Assembly (NCBI GenBank): GCA_964486555.1
Contig: CAZANP010000015.1
Location: forward strand, 1-35,309
Length of the DNA stretch: 35,309 bases
Direction: 5' to 3'
From: 4484-232 sp964486555
Lineage (GTDB): Bacteria; Thermotogota; Thermotogae; Thermotogales; Thermotogaceae
Shown: positions 16,368 through 24,491 of the stretch, one piece after another
How the letters are laid out: each line of letters starts with the position of its first letter
Numbering within the stretch: position 1 is the stretch's first letter
Position numbers and translations under genes: made by a program
Notes under the pieces: generated by a model
The model's input: the letters and a program-made list of their open reading frames with translations, nothing else
Databases searched by the model: none
Told to the model about the DNA's origin: nothing

Positions 16368-17174
16368 TTAATCCAGTATTGAGAAATGTTTCAAAGATCT
16401 CTCTATGTAAGCGAGTACAAGTTCGCGGAACCTTGGATACCTTCCGACTTCTCTTTCCGTCCTGACGAGCATTCCGTTTTCTAAAACACTGATTATCTCA
16501 TCTTCTTCTGTCAGCTCACTTGCTTGGATGATGCGATGTTTCTCCTTTGCAGCATCTAGATTATCTCTGTAAATCACCTTACCTTCATTTATGATGGCGA
16601 AGTTATCCGCAAGCATCTCGATCTCTTCGAGATGATGGGAGGCGATGATCAATACTCTCTCTTCTCCTACTTCTCTCAATACCTTCATCACTTCTTCCTT
16701 TTTGATGGGGTCCAACCCTTGAGTCGGCTCATCCAGAAGGAGAAGTTCTGCATCACTGGATATGGTCAGAGAAAGTAAAAATAGTGTTTTCATCCCCGCT
16801 GAAAATTTCTCAACAGGTTGATCCCCAGGTATGTTGAAGTGAAGCACAAGCCTCCTGAATAAAACAGGATTCCACTTCGGGTATATCAGAGAATACAGTT
16901 CTTCATAATCCTTCACCTTCATATTCGAAAATACGTTTCTATCCTCTCTCAAAACTGCTATTTTCTCTTTCACTTCTTTCACTTCTTTTCCAAATATCTT
17001 GATCTCTCCTGTGTCCGGTGTTATCTCTCCAGAGAGACATCTCAGTGTCGTCGTCTTCCCAGCACCATTTGGCCCTATCAGAACGAATATACCGTTTTCC
17101 ACTTCAAAAGAGACATCCACAACGGCAACCACACTTCCGAACCTTTTCCCCAGATTTTTAACTTCAACTGTCAC
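16368..17174 (-). CDS. ABC transporter ATP-binding protein (CcmA/BcrA type)
   Basis: 268 residues from GTG 17174, behind GGAGGGG. A single nucleotide-binding domain: Walker A GPNGAGKTT (about 34-42), Q-loop region, signature FSAGMKTLFLLSL in place of canonical LSGGQ, Walker B LLLLDEPTQGLD, and switch His in ASHHLEE. The C-terminal 60 residues form the extension common in export-type ATPases. It overlaps the permease stop as GTGA, so the pair is probably one transporter. YtrA-type clusters with this layout usually respond to cell-envelope stress or antibiotics; that role is inference here. Confidence 0.93.
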   Translation of the reverse strand: MTVEVKNLGKRFGSVVAVVDVSFEVENGIFVLIGPNGAGKTTTLRCLSGEITPDTGEIKIFGKEVKEVKEKIAVLREDRNVFSNMKVKDYEELYSLIYPKWNPVLFRRLVLHFNIPGDQPVEKFSAGMKTLFLLSLTISSDAELLLLDEPTQGLDPIKKEEVMKVLREVGEERVLIIASHHLEEIEMLADNFAIINEGKVIYRDNLDAAKEKHRIIQASELTEEDEIISVLENGMLVRTEREVGRYPRFRELVLAYIERSLKHFSILD

Positions 17175-17698
17175 ATTTTCCCCTCCTTATTGAAATAAAT
17201 GAATGAAAGAACGAAAACAAGAATCGAGATCACAGCGCCGATAATGGAACCTTGATACAACGGGCTCACATATCTCCACCAGCTCCAGCTGAACGCCATG
17301 TCCAATATCAATACAAGAAGTGGTATTCCGAAATTTCCTTTACCGGCTGTTGAGGATATCATCGATATGCCATAGATAAATGGAAATGCCAAGAGAAGCC
17401 TGAAAACGGAGGTGACGTTCATCTTTAGAACACCTACAGTTATGAAACCAGCTATGAGAAGTATCGCGGTTCCTATGAGAAAGTCGTATAAAAATATCTC
17501 CCACCTTTTTAAGGGAAGAGAAAGTAATAGACTCTCTTTTCCATCTTCAACATCCTTTGGTAGTAGATACGAGAAAAGAATCAAAGATACTATTATCCTC
17601 CAAAAATGCGGTGGTATGAGGAACAAAAAGAAAGCAACTATTATCAAACCACTTTTTTCCTTAAAATCACGTTTCAAAACGAATTCCATCCTCTTCAT
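17171..17698 (-). CDS. Small ABC-2-like membrane permease
   Basis: 175 residues from ATG 17698, which overlaps the gntR stop as ATGA. An in-frame GTG three codons upstream lies in the ribosome site AGGAGGTG and is not favoured. About five or six hydrophobic segments are seen (SGLIIVAFFLFLI, IVSLILFSYLL, FLIGTAILLIAGFI, LLLAFPFIYGISMI, GIPLLVLILDMAF, IGAVISILVFVLSFIYF). A cytoplasmic SLPLKRWEIFLYDF loop is typical of ABC-2-type permeases. It is shorter than usual. The partner is the ATPase directly downstream. Confidence 0.82.
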   Translation of the reverse strand: MKRMEFVLKRDFKEKSGLIIVAFFLFLIPPHFWRIIVSLILFSYLLPKDVEDGKESLLLSLPLKRWEIFLYDFLIGTAILLIAGFITVGVLKMNVTSVFRLLLAFPFIYGISMISSTAGKGNFGIPLLVLILDMAFSWSWWRYVSPLYQGSIIGAVISILVFVLSFIYFNKEGKM

Positions 17699-18045
17699 TT
17701 TCTCCACACCTCCTGAAGAAGCATCATGGCAAGATCCATTTCGATACCTTCGCCTTTTAACCTTTCAACAAGATTCAGAAGTTCCTTGACTATATCCTCA
17801 GCTATCCTGAACTCTTCTTTGACGTAATAGCCTTTCCCATGTTCAGACTCCAGGATTCCTTCTGAAACGAGTTTCTCATACGCTTTGAATACGGTGTTCA
17901 CGTTGACGTTCAACCTTTTAGCCATTTCTCTAACAGGGGGGAGCCTATCTTCCTTTCTCAATCTTCCAAAGATTATCTCTTTCTTTATCTGAAGGATGAT
18001 TTGCTTGTAAATGGGTATGGGAGAGTATTTATCGATCGTTATCAC
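17695..18045 (-). CDS. GntR-family transcriptional regulator, YtrA subgroup
   Basis: 116 residues from GTG 18045, which overlaps the preceding stop as GTGA; GGAGGAAGGAG lies upstream. The frame is open further upstream but that part is the tail of the preceding gene in another frame. The N-terminus SPIPIYKQIILQIKKEI and the winged helix (LPPVREMAKRLNVNVNTVFKAYEKL, then SEHGKGYYV) are diagnostic of GntR. The short all-helical C-terminal tail of about 35 residues fits the YtrA subgroup, whose members usually repress their own ABC-transporter operon. An inverted repeat at the operon promoter (18888-18913) is the likely operator. Confidence 0.93.
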   Translation of the reverse strand: MITIDKYSPIPIYKQIILQIKKEIIFGRLRKEDRLPPVREMAKRLNVNVNTVFKAYEKLVSEGILESEHGKGYYVKEEFRIAEDIVKELLNLVERLKGEGIEMDLAMMLLQEVWRK

Positions 18046-18869
18046 TTCTCCTTCCTCCTTATCTTTATAACTGACGCTATGTTGCTCCCTGAAATCTCGA
18101 GCTGATCTTTGGATACACCTTCCGGGAGCTCCACAATCAGTTTGCTTCCCATCCCATTTATCTCTATATACCTTTTTCCTTCCCACGGAATCATGTAAGA
18201 TATGAAAACATCGACTCCCATCCCGTTTATCTCCATATATTCACAACTACTGGCATTTACCGATATCTTCGTTCCCATTCCATTGACCTCAAGGTTTTTA
18301 CAGTTCAGGGATCCTTCCATGAGTACGCCAGTACCGTTCAGTTCAATTCCCTCAACATCGATATTTCCTTTCAAAACGATTCCCATCCCGTTCACTTCGA
18401 GCCTCTTCAATTTTCCCGCAATGACTTCGTATTTTTTTCCTTTACCGTATAGAATAAGCAAGTGATCTCTTCGCTTCCAATCGATCTCTTTCGGTACCAT
18501 CACCTTTCCTTCGGCTCCCTCGAACCTGAAGACGATACCCGTTCCCTCCACTTGCAATTCTTTTACCCCATCGATTTCCGTATCTGCTTTCAACAGTTCT
18601 TCTGCAGAGTATCTCCATCTCTGTGGGAACATCCAGTTGAATCTAAACATTTCGGGAAAATGCTCTGAGATCACGAAGTTGGTTATTCCTACGGGAATGA
18701 GAAATAGGATCGAAAAGATGAGGGGTATCAGAATGGCGTGAGATAGTCTTTTGAAGGAAAGGGAAAAAAGAAGAACCGAGAGAAAAGCCAGGGGTATCGC
18801 TATCGATACAGGAAAAAATAAAGTCAAAACTGCTGTCAGTAAAGATAACACTAAAAAAAGAATCGACAT
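18042..18869 (-). CDS. Membrane protein with NGMG beta-repeat domain
   Basis: 275 residues, ATG 18869 behind GGGGTGG. Residues 1-66 hold two or three membrane segments. From about residue 105 there is a soluble domain with short repeats of roughly 20 residues. Each repeat carries an E/I-x-NG-M/T-G core: LEVNGMGI, IELNGTGV, LEVNGMGT, MEINGMGV, IEINGMGS, LEISGSNI. The pattern suggests a solenoid of beta strands, like the DUF2807/DUF4097 class of putative adhesin-like domains; I assign this by pattern only. It is first in the operon with gntR, permease and ATPase, ending in a GTGA overlap with gntR. Perhaps an envelope sensor or partner of the transporter. Confidence 0.8.
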   Translation of the reverse strand: MSILFLVLSLLTAVLTLFFPVSIAIPLAFLSVLLFSLSFKRLSHAILIPLIFSILFLIPVGITNFVISEHFPEMFRFNWMFPQRWRYSAEELLKADTEIDGVKELQVEGTGIVFRFEGAEGKVMVPKEIDWKRRDHLLILYGKGKKYEVIAGKLKRLEVNGMGIVLKGNIDVEGIELNGTGVLMEGSLNCKNLEVNGMGTKISVNASSCEYMEINGMGVDVFISYMIPWEGKRYIEINGMGSKLIVELPEGVSKDQLEISGSNIASVIKIRRKEK

Positions 18870-18887
18870 GCTTCCACCCCTTTGTTT

Positions 18888-18930
18888 TTGTGTTATATAA
18901 AACTATAACACAAGTTCCTGAAAAGGTCAA
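18888..18930 (-). promoter_or_regulatory. Promoter and candidate GntR operator of the four-gene ABC operon
   Basis: On the minus strand TTGACC (18925-18930), 17 bases, TATAGT (18902-18907), about 30 bases before the first ATG. A perfect 10-bp inverted repeat TTGTGTTATA (18888-18897) and TATAACACAA (18904-18913), with a 6-base centre, covers the -10 box. Binding of the operon's own GntR protein here would block RNA polymerase. Confidence 0.8.
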
Positions 18931-18954
18931 TAGGGAATCTCTGAAAGCTCCTTA

Positions 18955-19905
18955 TCATTCAATTTTCTCCAAAAAGTTCATCACTTCCTCCATACGAGGC
19001 ATAGAATTTGCTCCTCCAACTTTTGTCAGCACGATGGCAGAAACTGCGTTTGCGAATTTCCCCATGTTTACGACGTCTTCAAAACCTTTAGGTTTACTCT
19101 CCAAATACTTGTGTATAACAGCCGCCATGAAGGCATCGCCACACCCTGTTGCATCGACCTCTTGAACTTTGAAGGCTGGTATGTGCTCTCTATCCTTTCT
19201 ATATTGCACGAAACATCCCTTCTCTCCCAATGTGATGAAAACAACAGTTTCGTCCATCACTTTTATCTTACTTAAAGCTTTGTCAAGAGATTTCTCCTGA
19301 GTGATGTACACGAGATCATCGTAACTCATTTTCAATATGCTCACACTGGAAGAGATTTTGTAGAAATCTTCAAGAAAGCGTTTTCTATCTCTTATAAGCC
19401 CTGGCCTAACGTTTGGATCGAACGAAACCGGTACTTCTTTTTCGTTGAATTTTTTCATGAGCTCGATGTAGGTACTTCTGGATGGGTCCTCAAGAATGGA
19501 AATGGATCCAAAATGATAAAGAGAGAAATCGGAGGGATCGATGTTCACTTCCTCTATCCTCAACAAACGATCAGCTGGATTTTCTCTGAAAAAAACAAAA
19601 TCAGGATTCCCCTTTTCATCCCTTGCCACAAACGCCAGAGTTGTTTTACAGTTTTCATCCACAACTATATTCGATGTGTCTATTCCTTCGGATTCCAGAA
19701 CCTTCATGAGAAAGGTTGAAAATGGATCTTCCCCGAGTTTCCCCAAGAACGAAACTTTAGTACCGAGTCTTGATATACCGACTGCTATGTTGAAAGGGGA
19801 TCCTCCAGGTTTCTTTTTGAAGGTATCGCTCTCAATTAGTCTCTTCCCTTTGTTCTCTGATATGAAATCTATGAGTATCTCACCTGCACATAGAACTGGT
19901 TTCAT
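18955..19905 (-). CDS. PfkB-family sugar kinase (fructokinase/ribokinase-like)
   Basis: 316 residues from ATG 19905, 7 bases after AGGAGG; an in-frame start seven codons upstream has no ribosome site. PfkB kinases phosphorylate sugars, often fructose, ribose or 2-keto-3-deoxygluconate, using ATP. Visible motifs are CAGEILIDF at the N-terminus, KPGGSPFNIAVGISRLG (first signature), and DATGCGDAFMAAV (second signature, catalytic Asp257). It is divergent from a sugar ABC transporter, so its substrate may be the imported sugar. The sequence is most like fructokinases in my judgement; substrate confidence is low. No clear terminator lies between it and the next operon promoter. Confidence 0.9.
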   Translation of the reverse strand: MKPVLCAGEILIDFISENKGKRLIESDTFKKKPGGSPFNIAVGISRLGTKVSFLGKLGEDPFSTFLMKVLESEGIDTSNIVVDENCKTTLAFVARDEKGNPDFVFFRENPADRLLRIEEVNIDPSDFSLYHFGSISILEDPSRSTYIELMKKFNEKEVPVSFDPNVRPGLIRDRKRFLEDFYKISSSVSILKMSYDDLVYITQEKSLDKALSKIKVMDETVVFITLGEKGCFVQYRKDREHIPAFKVQEVDATGCGDAFMAAVIHKYLESKPKGFEDVVNMGKFANAVSAIVLTKVGGANSMPRMEEVMNFLEKIE

Positions 19906-20232
19906 GAGATCTCCTCCTTTCTTCACTTTTCAGTACCAATACTATCAGAAGTCCTTTGTTCCTGTCACATATTAGAAATCGTTGTCTTTATGATTATACT
20001 CAAAACATATAGCCACAATTGAAAAGAGATTTGCGAAAGATATTTTGAGAAATTTGCAAAACATGTCCATTATTTGGAGATATTTCACAATAATGTCTCA
20101 TAACTCCTGTGATTTACATTTGGTTAAACTCGTAGACATAATATATTATTCTTCTGTGCTTGAAAACGTTTGAGAAATTAGAATCCAAAAATTCCCTTTG
20201 AAAAAACCAATCTTCTCAAGGGGGTGTGATGT
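19906..20232. promoter_or_regulatory. Divergent intergenic control region, sugar kinase / sugar ABC operon
   Basis: 327 AT-rich bases without a gene. On the minus strand a TATAAT (19993-19998) may serve the kinase. On the plus strand there is the promoter described separately (20113-20142). Two copies of a sequence near ATTTGC-R-AAA lie at 20029-20060. TGAAAACGTTTGAG (20161-20174), with an AAACGTTT core, resembles LacI/GalR or catabolite operators and sits downstream of the plus promoter. CCCTTTGA (20194-20201) can pair with TCAAGGG (20216-20222) beside the ribosome site of the binding-protein gene. Confidence 0.5.
20113..20142 (+). promoter_or_regulatory. Candidate promoter of the sugar ABC operon
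   Basis: TTTACA (20113-20118), 18 bases, CATAAT (20137-20142), giving an untranslated leader of about 85 bases that contains the operator-like TGAAAACGTTTGAG. Confidence 0.55.
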
Positions 20233-21243
20233 ATGAAGAGATTCTTGATGATGATCCTCGTTGTAGTGATGGTAGTTGGAATCGCTACTTTGGGTCTCTC
20301 CTACGAGAAGGCCCAACAAGTTGGAAAAATGAAGATCTTCTTCATAGTCAAAGCAACCGAATCCGAATTCTGGCAGATCGTTCTCGATGGAGCCAGAAAA
20401 GCAGCGAAACATTACGGTGTTGAACTGATCGATCAGGCACCAACGACCGAAGCTGATGTCGCAAAACAGGTTTCCATTCTCGAAACGGCCATATCGATGC
20501 GTCCAGACGCCATAGTTATAGCTCCCACAGTTGCCGATGCTCTCGTTCCCGGAATAGAGAAAGCCATGGCCAACGGTATACCTGTGGTCATAATCGATTC
20601 AGCAGCGAATACAGATAAATACGTCACATTCCTGGCTTCCGACAATTATAAGATAGGACAGATATCGGCAGATCAAATGGCGAAATTCTTGGAGAAGAAA
20701 TTCGGAAAACCTGCTGGAAAGGTAGCTGTCATAACCTTCATGTCGGGTGTTGGATCCCTTGAGAAGAGAACCAAGGGATTCATCGATAGAGTCAAGGAGA
20801 AATACCCAGGTATAGAGATAGTAACGGTCAAGGACGCACAAGGAAAACAGGGTAACACCTTGAACATCACTCTGGACCTTCTGACAGCCTTCCCAGATCT
20901 GAACGGAATCTACGCTAACAACCAGTACACGGGAGATGAAGTGGTGAGAGCTCTCGACATGAAAGGACTCAAGGGGAAATTGGCTGTGGTTGCTGTTGAC
21001 GCGGGACCTCAAGAGATGTACGGTCTGAAGAATGGATACGTGGATGCTTTGATTCTTCAGAGACCATGGGTCATGGGATACTCAGGAGTCGCATACGCCG
21101 TCATAGCAAGAAATCTTGTACCTCTTGGATTCGATTTCCCGAAATTCATCGATACGGGAGTTGCAGTTATAACCAAAGATATGCTTGGAAAACCGGAAGC
21201 CGAAGCGATTCTTGATCCTGTCAAATTCTACAAAGATTGGTAA
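20233..21243 (+). CDS. Sugar ABC transporter substrate-binding protein (RbsB type)
   Basis: 336 residues, ATG behind AGGGGGTG. The signal peptide is about 1-23 (MKRFLMMILVVVMVVG), with no lipobox Cys, so the mature protein is probably periplasmic. The fold is the type I periplasmic-binding family (Peripla_BP_4). Features are KIFFIVKATESEFWQIVLDGARKAA, the PDAIVIAPT strand, GIPVVIIDSAANTDKY, the ASDNYKIG region, and the second-lobe GIYANNQYTGDEVVRAL. Close relatives bind ribose, xylose, fructose or inositol. The specific sugar cannot be decided. The ATPase and permease genes follow, after a hairpin (21254-21277) that may cap the abundant binding-protein message. Confidence 0.93.
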   Translation: MKRFLMMILVVVMVVGIATLGLSYEKAQQVGKMKIFFIVKATESEFWQIVLDGARKAAKHYGVELIDQAPTTEADVAKQVSILETAISMRPDAIVIAPTVADALVPGIEKAMANGIPVVIIDSAANTDKYVTFLASDNYKIGQISADQMAKFLEKKFGKPAGKVAVITFMSGVGSLEKRTKGFIDRVKEKYPGIEIVTVKDAQGKQGNTLNITLDLLTAFPDLNGIYANNQYTGDEVVRALDMKGLKGKLAVVAVDAGPQEMYGLKNGYVDALILQRPWVMGYSGVAYAVIARNLVPLGFDFPKFIDTGVAVITKDMLGKPEAEAILDPVKFYKDW

Positions 21244-21253
21244 AATAGATCAT

Positions 21254-21277
21254 GAGGAGGGGGATCCTCCCCTCCTT
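21254..21277 (+). terminator. Intercistronic hairpin / partial terminator in the sugar ABC operon
   Basis: AGGAGGGG (21255-21262), loop GATCCT, CCCCTCCT (21269-21276), with only a short TT tail. It stands between the binding-protein gene and the ATPase gene, where such hairpins commonly protect the upstream message or reduce downstream expression. Confidence 0.65.
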
Positions 21278-21304
21278 TAGATCAACGATTTTGAGGTGAT
21301 ACCA

Positions 21305-22831
21305 ATGGATTTGGCAGTTGAAATGAGAAGGATCACAAAAACCTTCCCTGGTGTAGTTGCTCTCGACAAAGTGGATTTTTTATTGAATAAAGGTGAGGTT
21401 AAAGCACTCGTTGGGGAAAATGGAGCCGGAAAGAGCACGTTAATAAAAATACTGACAGGTGCTTATTTACCTGATTCAGGTGAAATCTTCGTTTTCGGGC
21501 AGAAAATCCACAAGATGACTCCTGCCCTCTCTGAAAAGCTCGGGATCTCTGCCGTCTATCAAAATCTCTTATTAGCGAACCACATGACAGTCGCTGAAAA
21601 TATTTTACTTGGTATCGAACCAGCAAGATTGGGAGTTCTCAGTAAAAGAACCATGATGAAGAGAGCAAGGGAAATCCTTGAGAGAATAGGATACGCAGAC
21701 GTCATAGATCTGAATCAAAAAGTGGGAGATCTGAGCGCAGCGCAGCAAGGAATGGTTGCTATAGCAAGAGCTCTGTCGAGAAACGCAAAAGTCATGATAT
21801 TCGATGAACCAACAGCTGTGCTTGCGGAGAAAGAGGTGAAAGAGCTCTTCAGGGTTATAAAACAGTTGAAAGAAGAAGGAATATCCCTCATATATATTTC
21901 TCACAGGTTAGAAGAGATCTTTGAACTCTGTGATAACGTTTTGGTTTTGAAAGATGGAAAGGTCGTTGGGGAGAGGAAGGTATCTGAAACGGATGAAAAT
22001 GAACTAATAAGGATGATGGTTGGAAGGGAGATAAACAAGGAAATCTACGATCCCAATAGGAAAATAGGGGAAGAACTTTTGAGGGTGGAGAGCATAAGGA
22101 ACTACAAGTTGAAAGGTTGCTCTTTTTCAATAAAGAGTGGTGAGATAGTCGGCATATACGGTCTTGTTGGTTCTGGCAGAACGGAACTGGCGAGGGCCCT
22201 TTTCGGAGCAGATCCCGTTGAGGAGGGAAGGATATACCTCTATGGAAAGGAAGTGAGAATAAAGACTCCGAGAAGGGCTATAAAGATAGGGTTAGGATTT
22301 TTACCTGAAGATAGGAGAAGAGAAGGATTGGCATTGAAATTGAGTGTTAAACACAACGTGAATCTTCCAATATATCCCAAGATAGGAAAAATAGGTTTTA
22401 TAAACCTTCTTAAAGAGAAGAAGAATGCGGAAAGGTTCGTTGAAGTTCTTTCCATAAAAACACCATCGATAAATCAAATTGTCGCAAATCTCAGTGGAGG
22501 AAATCAACAGAAAGTGGTTGTTGCCAAATGGCTTGCAAGTAAATCCAAAGTCTTCATAATGGACGAACCGACAAATGGAATAGATGTTGGTGCGAAACAG
22601 GAGATATATCAACTGATGAACAATTTGGCAAGAGAAGGAGCCGGGGTTATATTCATATCGTCTTACATGCCCGAACTTATGGGTATATGCGATAGGATTT
22701 TGGTTATGAAAGATGGGATGATCGTTGCCGATGTTCCAAGAGACGAATTTTCCGAGGAGAAGATCTTGAGTCTCGCCATAAGGAGTAATGGTGCAAGGAG
22801 GGGAGCTGAAGAATGGGTCACAAAATCCTGA
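21305..22831 (+). CDS. Sugar ABC transporter ATP-binding protein, double NBD (RbsA type)
   Basis: 508 residues from ATG 21305. An in-frame GTG nine bases earlier lies inside the GAGGTG ribosome site and is rejected. There are two fused ATPase domains. The first has an intact Walker A, GENGAGKSTLIK (about 38-49), and signature LSAAQQGMVAIARAL. The second has a degenerate Walker A, GLVGSGRTELARALFG, as is normal in this family, and a good signature LSGGNQQKVVVAKWL with Walker B VFIMDEPTNGIDVG. It powers uptake through the permease encoded next, with which it overlaps by 19 bases. Confidence 0.95.
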   Translation: MDLAVEMRRITKTFPGVVALDKVDFLLNKGEVKALVGENGAGKSTLIKILTGAYLPDSGEIFVFGQKIHKMTPALSEKLGISAVYQNLLLANHMTVAENILLGIEPARLGVLSKRTMMKRAREILERIGYADVIDLNQKVGDLSAAQQGMVAIARALSRNAKVMIFDEPTAVLAEKEVKELFRVIKQLKEEGISLIYISHRLEEIFELCDNVLVLKDGKVVGERKVSETDENELIRMMVGREINKEIYDPNRKIGEELLRVESIRNYKLKGCSFSIKSGEIVGIYGLVGSGRTELARALFGADPVEEGRIYLYGKEVRIKTPRRAIKIGLGFLPEDRRREGLALKLSVKHNVNLPIYPKIGKIGFINLLKEKKNAERFVEVLSIKTPSINQIVANLSGGNQQKVVVAKWLASKSKVFIMDEPTNGIDVGAKQEIYQLMNNLAREGAGVIFISSYMPELMGICDRILVMKDGMIVADVPRDEFSEEKILSLAIRSNGARRGAEEWVTKS

Positions 22832-23784
22832 ATCAGATTTCGCTAGTGAAGAGGAAGGGGATCACTCTCAACACTCAAATGGTTCTGGCTCTGGTTGTCA
22901 TAGGCATATGGATATTTTTGAGCCTCACAACCCCCAGATTTCTCACATACGAGAATATAAAGAACATCATGAGACAGATGGCCATTCAAGGTGTTTTAGG
23001 AGTAGCGGCGGCCATAGTCATAATAACTGCAGGAATAGATCTTTCTGTTGGTTCCATAGTGGCACTCGTGAACATCACCTTGTCACTCATGACAACACAT
23101 GGTGGAAGCATTGCGGGATCCATATTTACCTGTCTGCTCCTGTCAGCTTTCCTTGGTTTCCTGAACGGTGTTATGGTCTACGATCTGAAGCTTCCTCCTT
23201 TCATAGCAACTCTCGGTATGATGAGCATAGCAAGGGGTATAACCCTTCTCGTTTCAGGTGGAAGGAACGTTTTCGGTCTTCCAAGGATTCTCGCAGATTT
23301 CGCTTCTGCGGATTTTCTTGGTATCCCCACACTCTTTTGGTTTTTAATAATGGTGGTTTTCCTCGGTGAAATCATATTGAGATACACCAAGTTCGGAAGG
23401 TACCTGTTTGCCATAGGAAGCAACGTGGAAGCGGCAAGGCTTTCTGGGGTGAGCATAAGGTTCGTAACCTATGGAGCGTACACTCTCGCAGCGACCCTTG
23501 CTGGATTTGCCGGTGTTCTAGAGACTGCCAGACTCTGGATGGGGGTGCCGACAACCGGAACTGGATACGAACTCGATGCAATCGCGGCAGCTGTTATAGG
23601 TGGTGCAAGTCTTACAGGAGCTGAAGGAAGCGCTATCGGAGCTTTCTTTGGAGCTCTTGTCATGACGACCATCTACAATGGTTCGGTTCATCTGAACGTG
23701 AACCCATTCTGGCAGAGGATCATAGTTGGTTTGATAATCGTTGCGGCGGTTGGAGTCGACCAACTCAGAAAGAGGAGAAGATGA
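22813..23784 (+). CDS. Sugar ABC transporter permease (RbsC type)
   Basis: 323 residues from ATG 22813, behind GGAGGGGAG and within the end of the ATPase gene. It is highly hydrophobic, with about eight to ten membrane segments. It has the conserved family sequence ITAGIDLSVGSIVALVNI and the cytoplasmic coupling region SNVEAARLSGV. Near the end is DAIAAAVIGGASLTGAEGS, typical of BPD_transp_2 permeases. Third gene of the sugar uptake operon. Confidence 0.95.
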   Translation: MGHKILNQISLVKRKGITLNTQMVLALVVIGIWIFLSLTTPRFLTYENIKNIMRQMAIQGVLGVAAAIVIITAGIDLSVGSIVALVNITLSLMTTHGGSIAGSIFTCLLLSAFLGFLNGVMVYDLKLPPFIATLGMMSIARGITLLVSGGRNVFGLPRILADFASADFLGIPTLFWFLIMVVFLGEIILRYTKFGRYLFAIGSNVEAARLSGVSIRFVTYGAYTLAATLAGFAGVLETARLWMGVPTTGTGYELDAIAAAVIGGASLTGAEGSAIGAFFGALVMTTIYNGSVHLNVNPFWQRIIVGLIIVAAVGVDQLRKRRR

Positions 23785-23911
23785 ATACAATAATGTTTAA
23801 AAAGCTTTTTGAAATTTCCTCTCCATTATCGCCTTCTCTTCAACCTGAACTCTATGTTTCACTTTTAATTTCAATCCATTATGTATCCTCTTGGAATCCT
23901 ACGATATATCT

Positions 23912-23940
23912 TAAAGGAAGGGTAAAGATCCCTTCCTTTA
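23912..23940 (+). terminator. Terminator of the sugar ABC operon
   Basis: TAAAGGAAGGG (23912-23922), loop TAAAGAT, CCCTTCCTTTA (23930-23940): 11 perfect pairs, then CATTCTTG. It lies about 130 bases after the permease stop; the AT-rich stretch 23785-23911 before it shows nothing else recognisable. Confidence 0.78.
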
Positions 23941-23948
23941 CATTCTTG

Positions 23949-23954
23949 TATAAT
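23949..23954 (+). promoter_or_regulatory. Candidate -10 box of the ruvC-polC transcript
   Basis: A consensus TATAAT 30 bases before the ruvC start; the -35 position falls in the terminator stem and is not recognisable. Confidence 0.45.
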
Positions 23955-23984
23955 GATCCTTGGCCCACCGGGGAGTGATCTTCT

Positions 23985-24491
23985 TTGATCATCTTAGGGG
24001 TGGATCCCGGGTATGGGATTCTCGGATACGGTGTTTTGAAAATAGAAGGAAACAGATTCCATCACCTTGCCCATGGTGTTATAACCACTCCCAAGAATTT
24101 GGAGATGCACAAAAGGCTGTTGATGTTGAAAGAAAGGTTCTTGAAAATCATTGAAGAATTCGAGCCTGATGAGGTGGCATTGGAGGAATTGTTCTTTTTT
24201 AAAAACGTCAAAACAGCTCTTAAGGTTGGAGAAGCAAGAGGTGTTATACTGCTCACTCTAGCCGAGAGAAACATCAGGGTTGAAGAGTATACCCCTTATC
24301 AGGTTAAAAAAGCAGTTACAGGTAATGGTAAAGCCAGAAAAGGACAGGTTCAGTTCATGATGAAGACACTTCTCAATTTAGAAGACATTCCAAGACCGGA
24401 CGACGCTGCGGATGCCCTCGCTTTGGCTTGGTGTCATGCTGCTCACAGAAAAACAGGGGGGACATGGTTTGATCAGAATAAGAGATATTAA
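23985..24491 (+). CDS. ruvC: Crossover junction endodeoxyribonuclease RuvC
   Basis: 168 residues from TTG 23985, behind GGGGAG. RuvC is the dimeric Holliday-junction resolvase that works with RuvAB. The acidic active site is visible: Asp7 in GVDPGYGILGYG, Glu67/68 in ALEELFF, and Asp140 and Asp143 in RPDDAADALALAWCH. YQVKKAVTGNGKA is the conserved basic region. The length is standard. The 3' end overlaps polC by 23 bases in another frame, so the two are likely to be transcribed and translated together. Confidence 0.96.
   Translation: MIILGVDPGYGILGYGVLKIEGNRFHHLAHGVITTPKNLEMHKRLLMLKERFLKIIEEFEPDEVALEELFFFKNVKTALKVGEARGVILLTLAERNIRVEEYTPYQVKKAVTGNGKARKGQVQFMMKTLLNLEDIPRPDDAADALALAWCHAAHRKTGGTWFDQNKRY

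Noticed and set aside
18046..18186. 47-residue N-terminal extension of the GntR regulator
   Set aside because: It lies in another frame of the preceding gene; GTG 18045 overlaps the preceding stop as GTGA and matches the usual GntR N-terminus.
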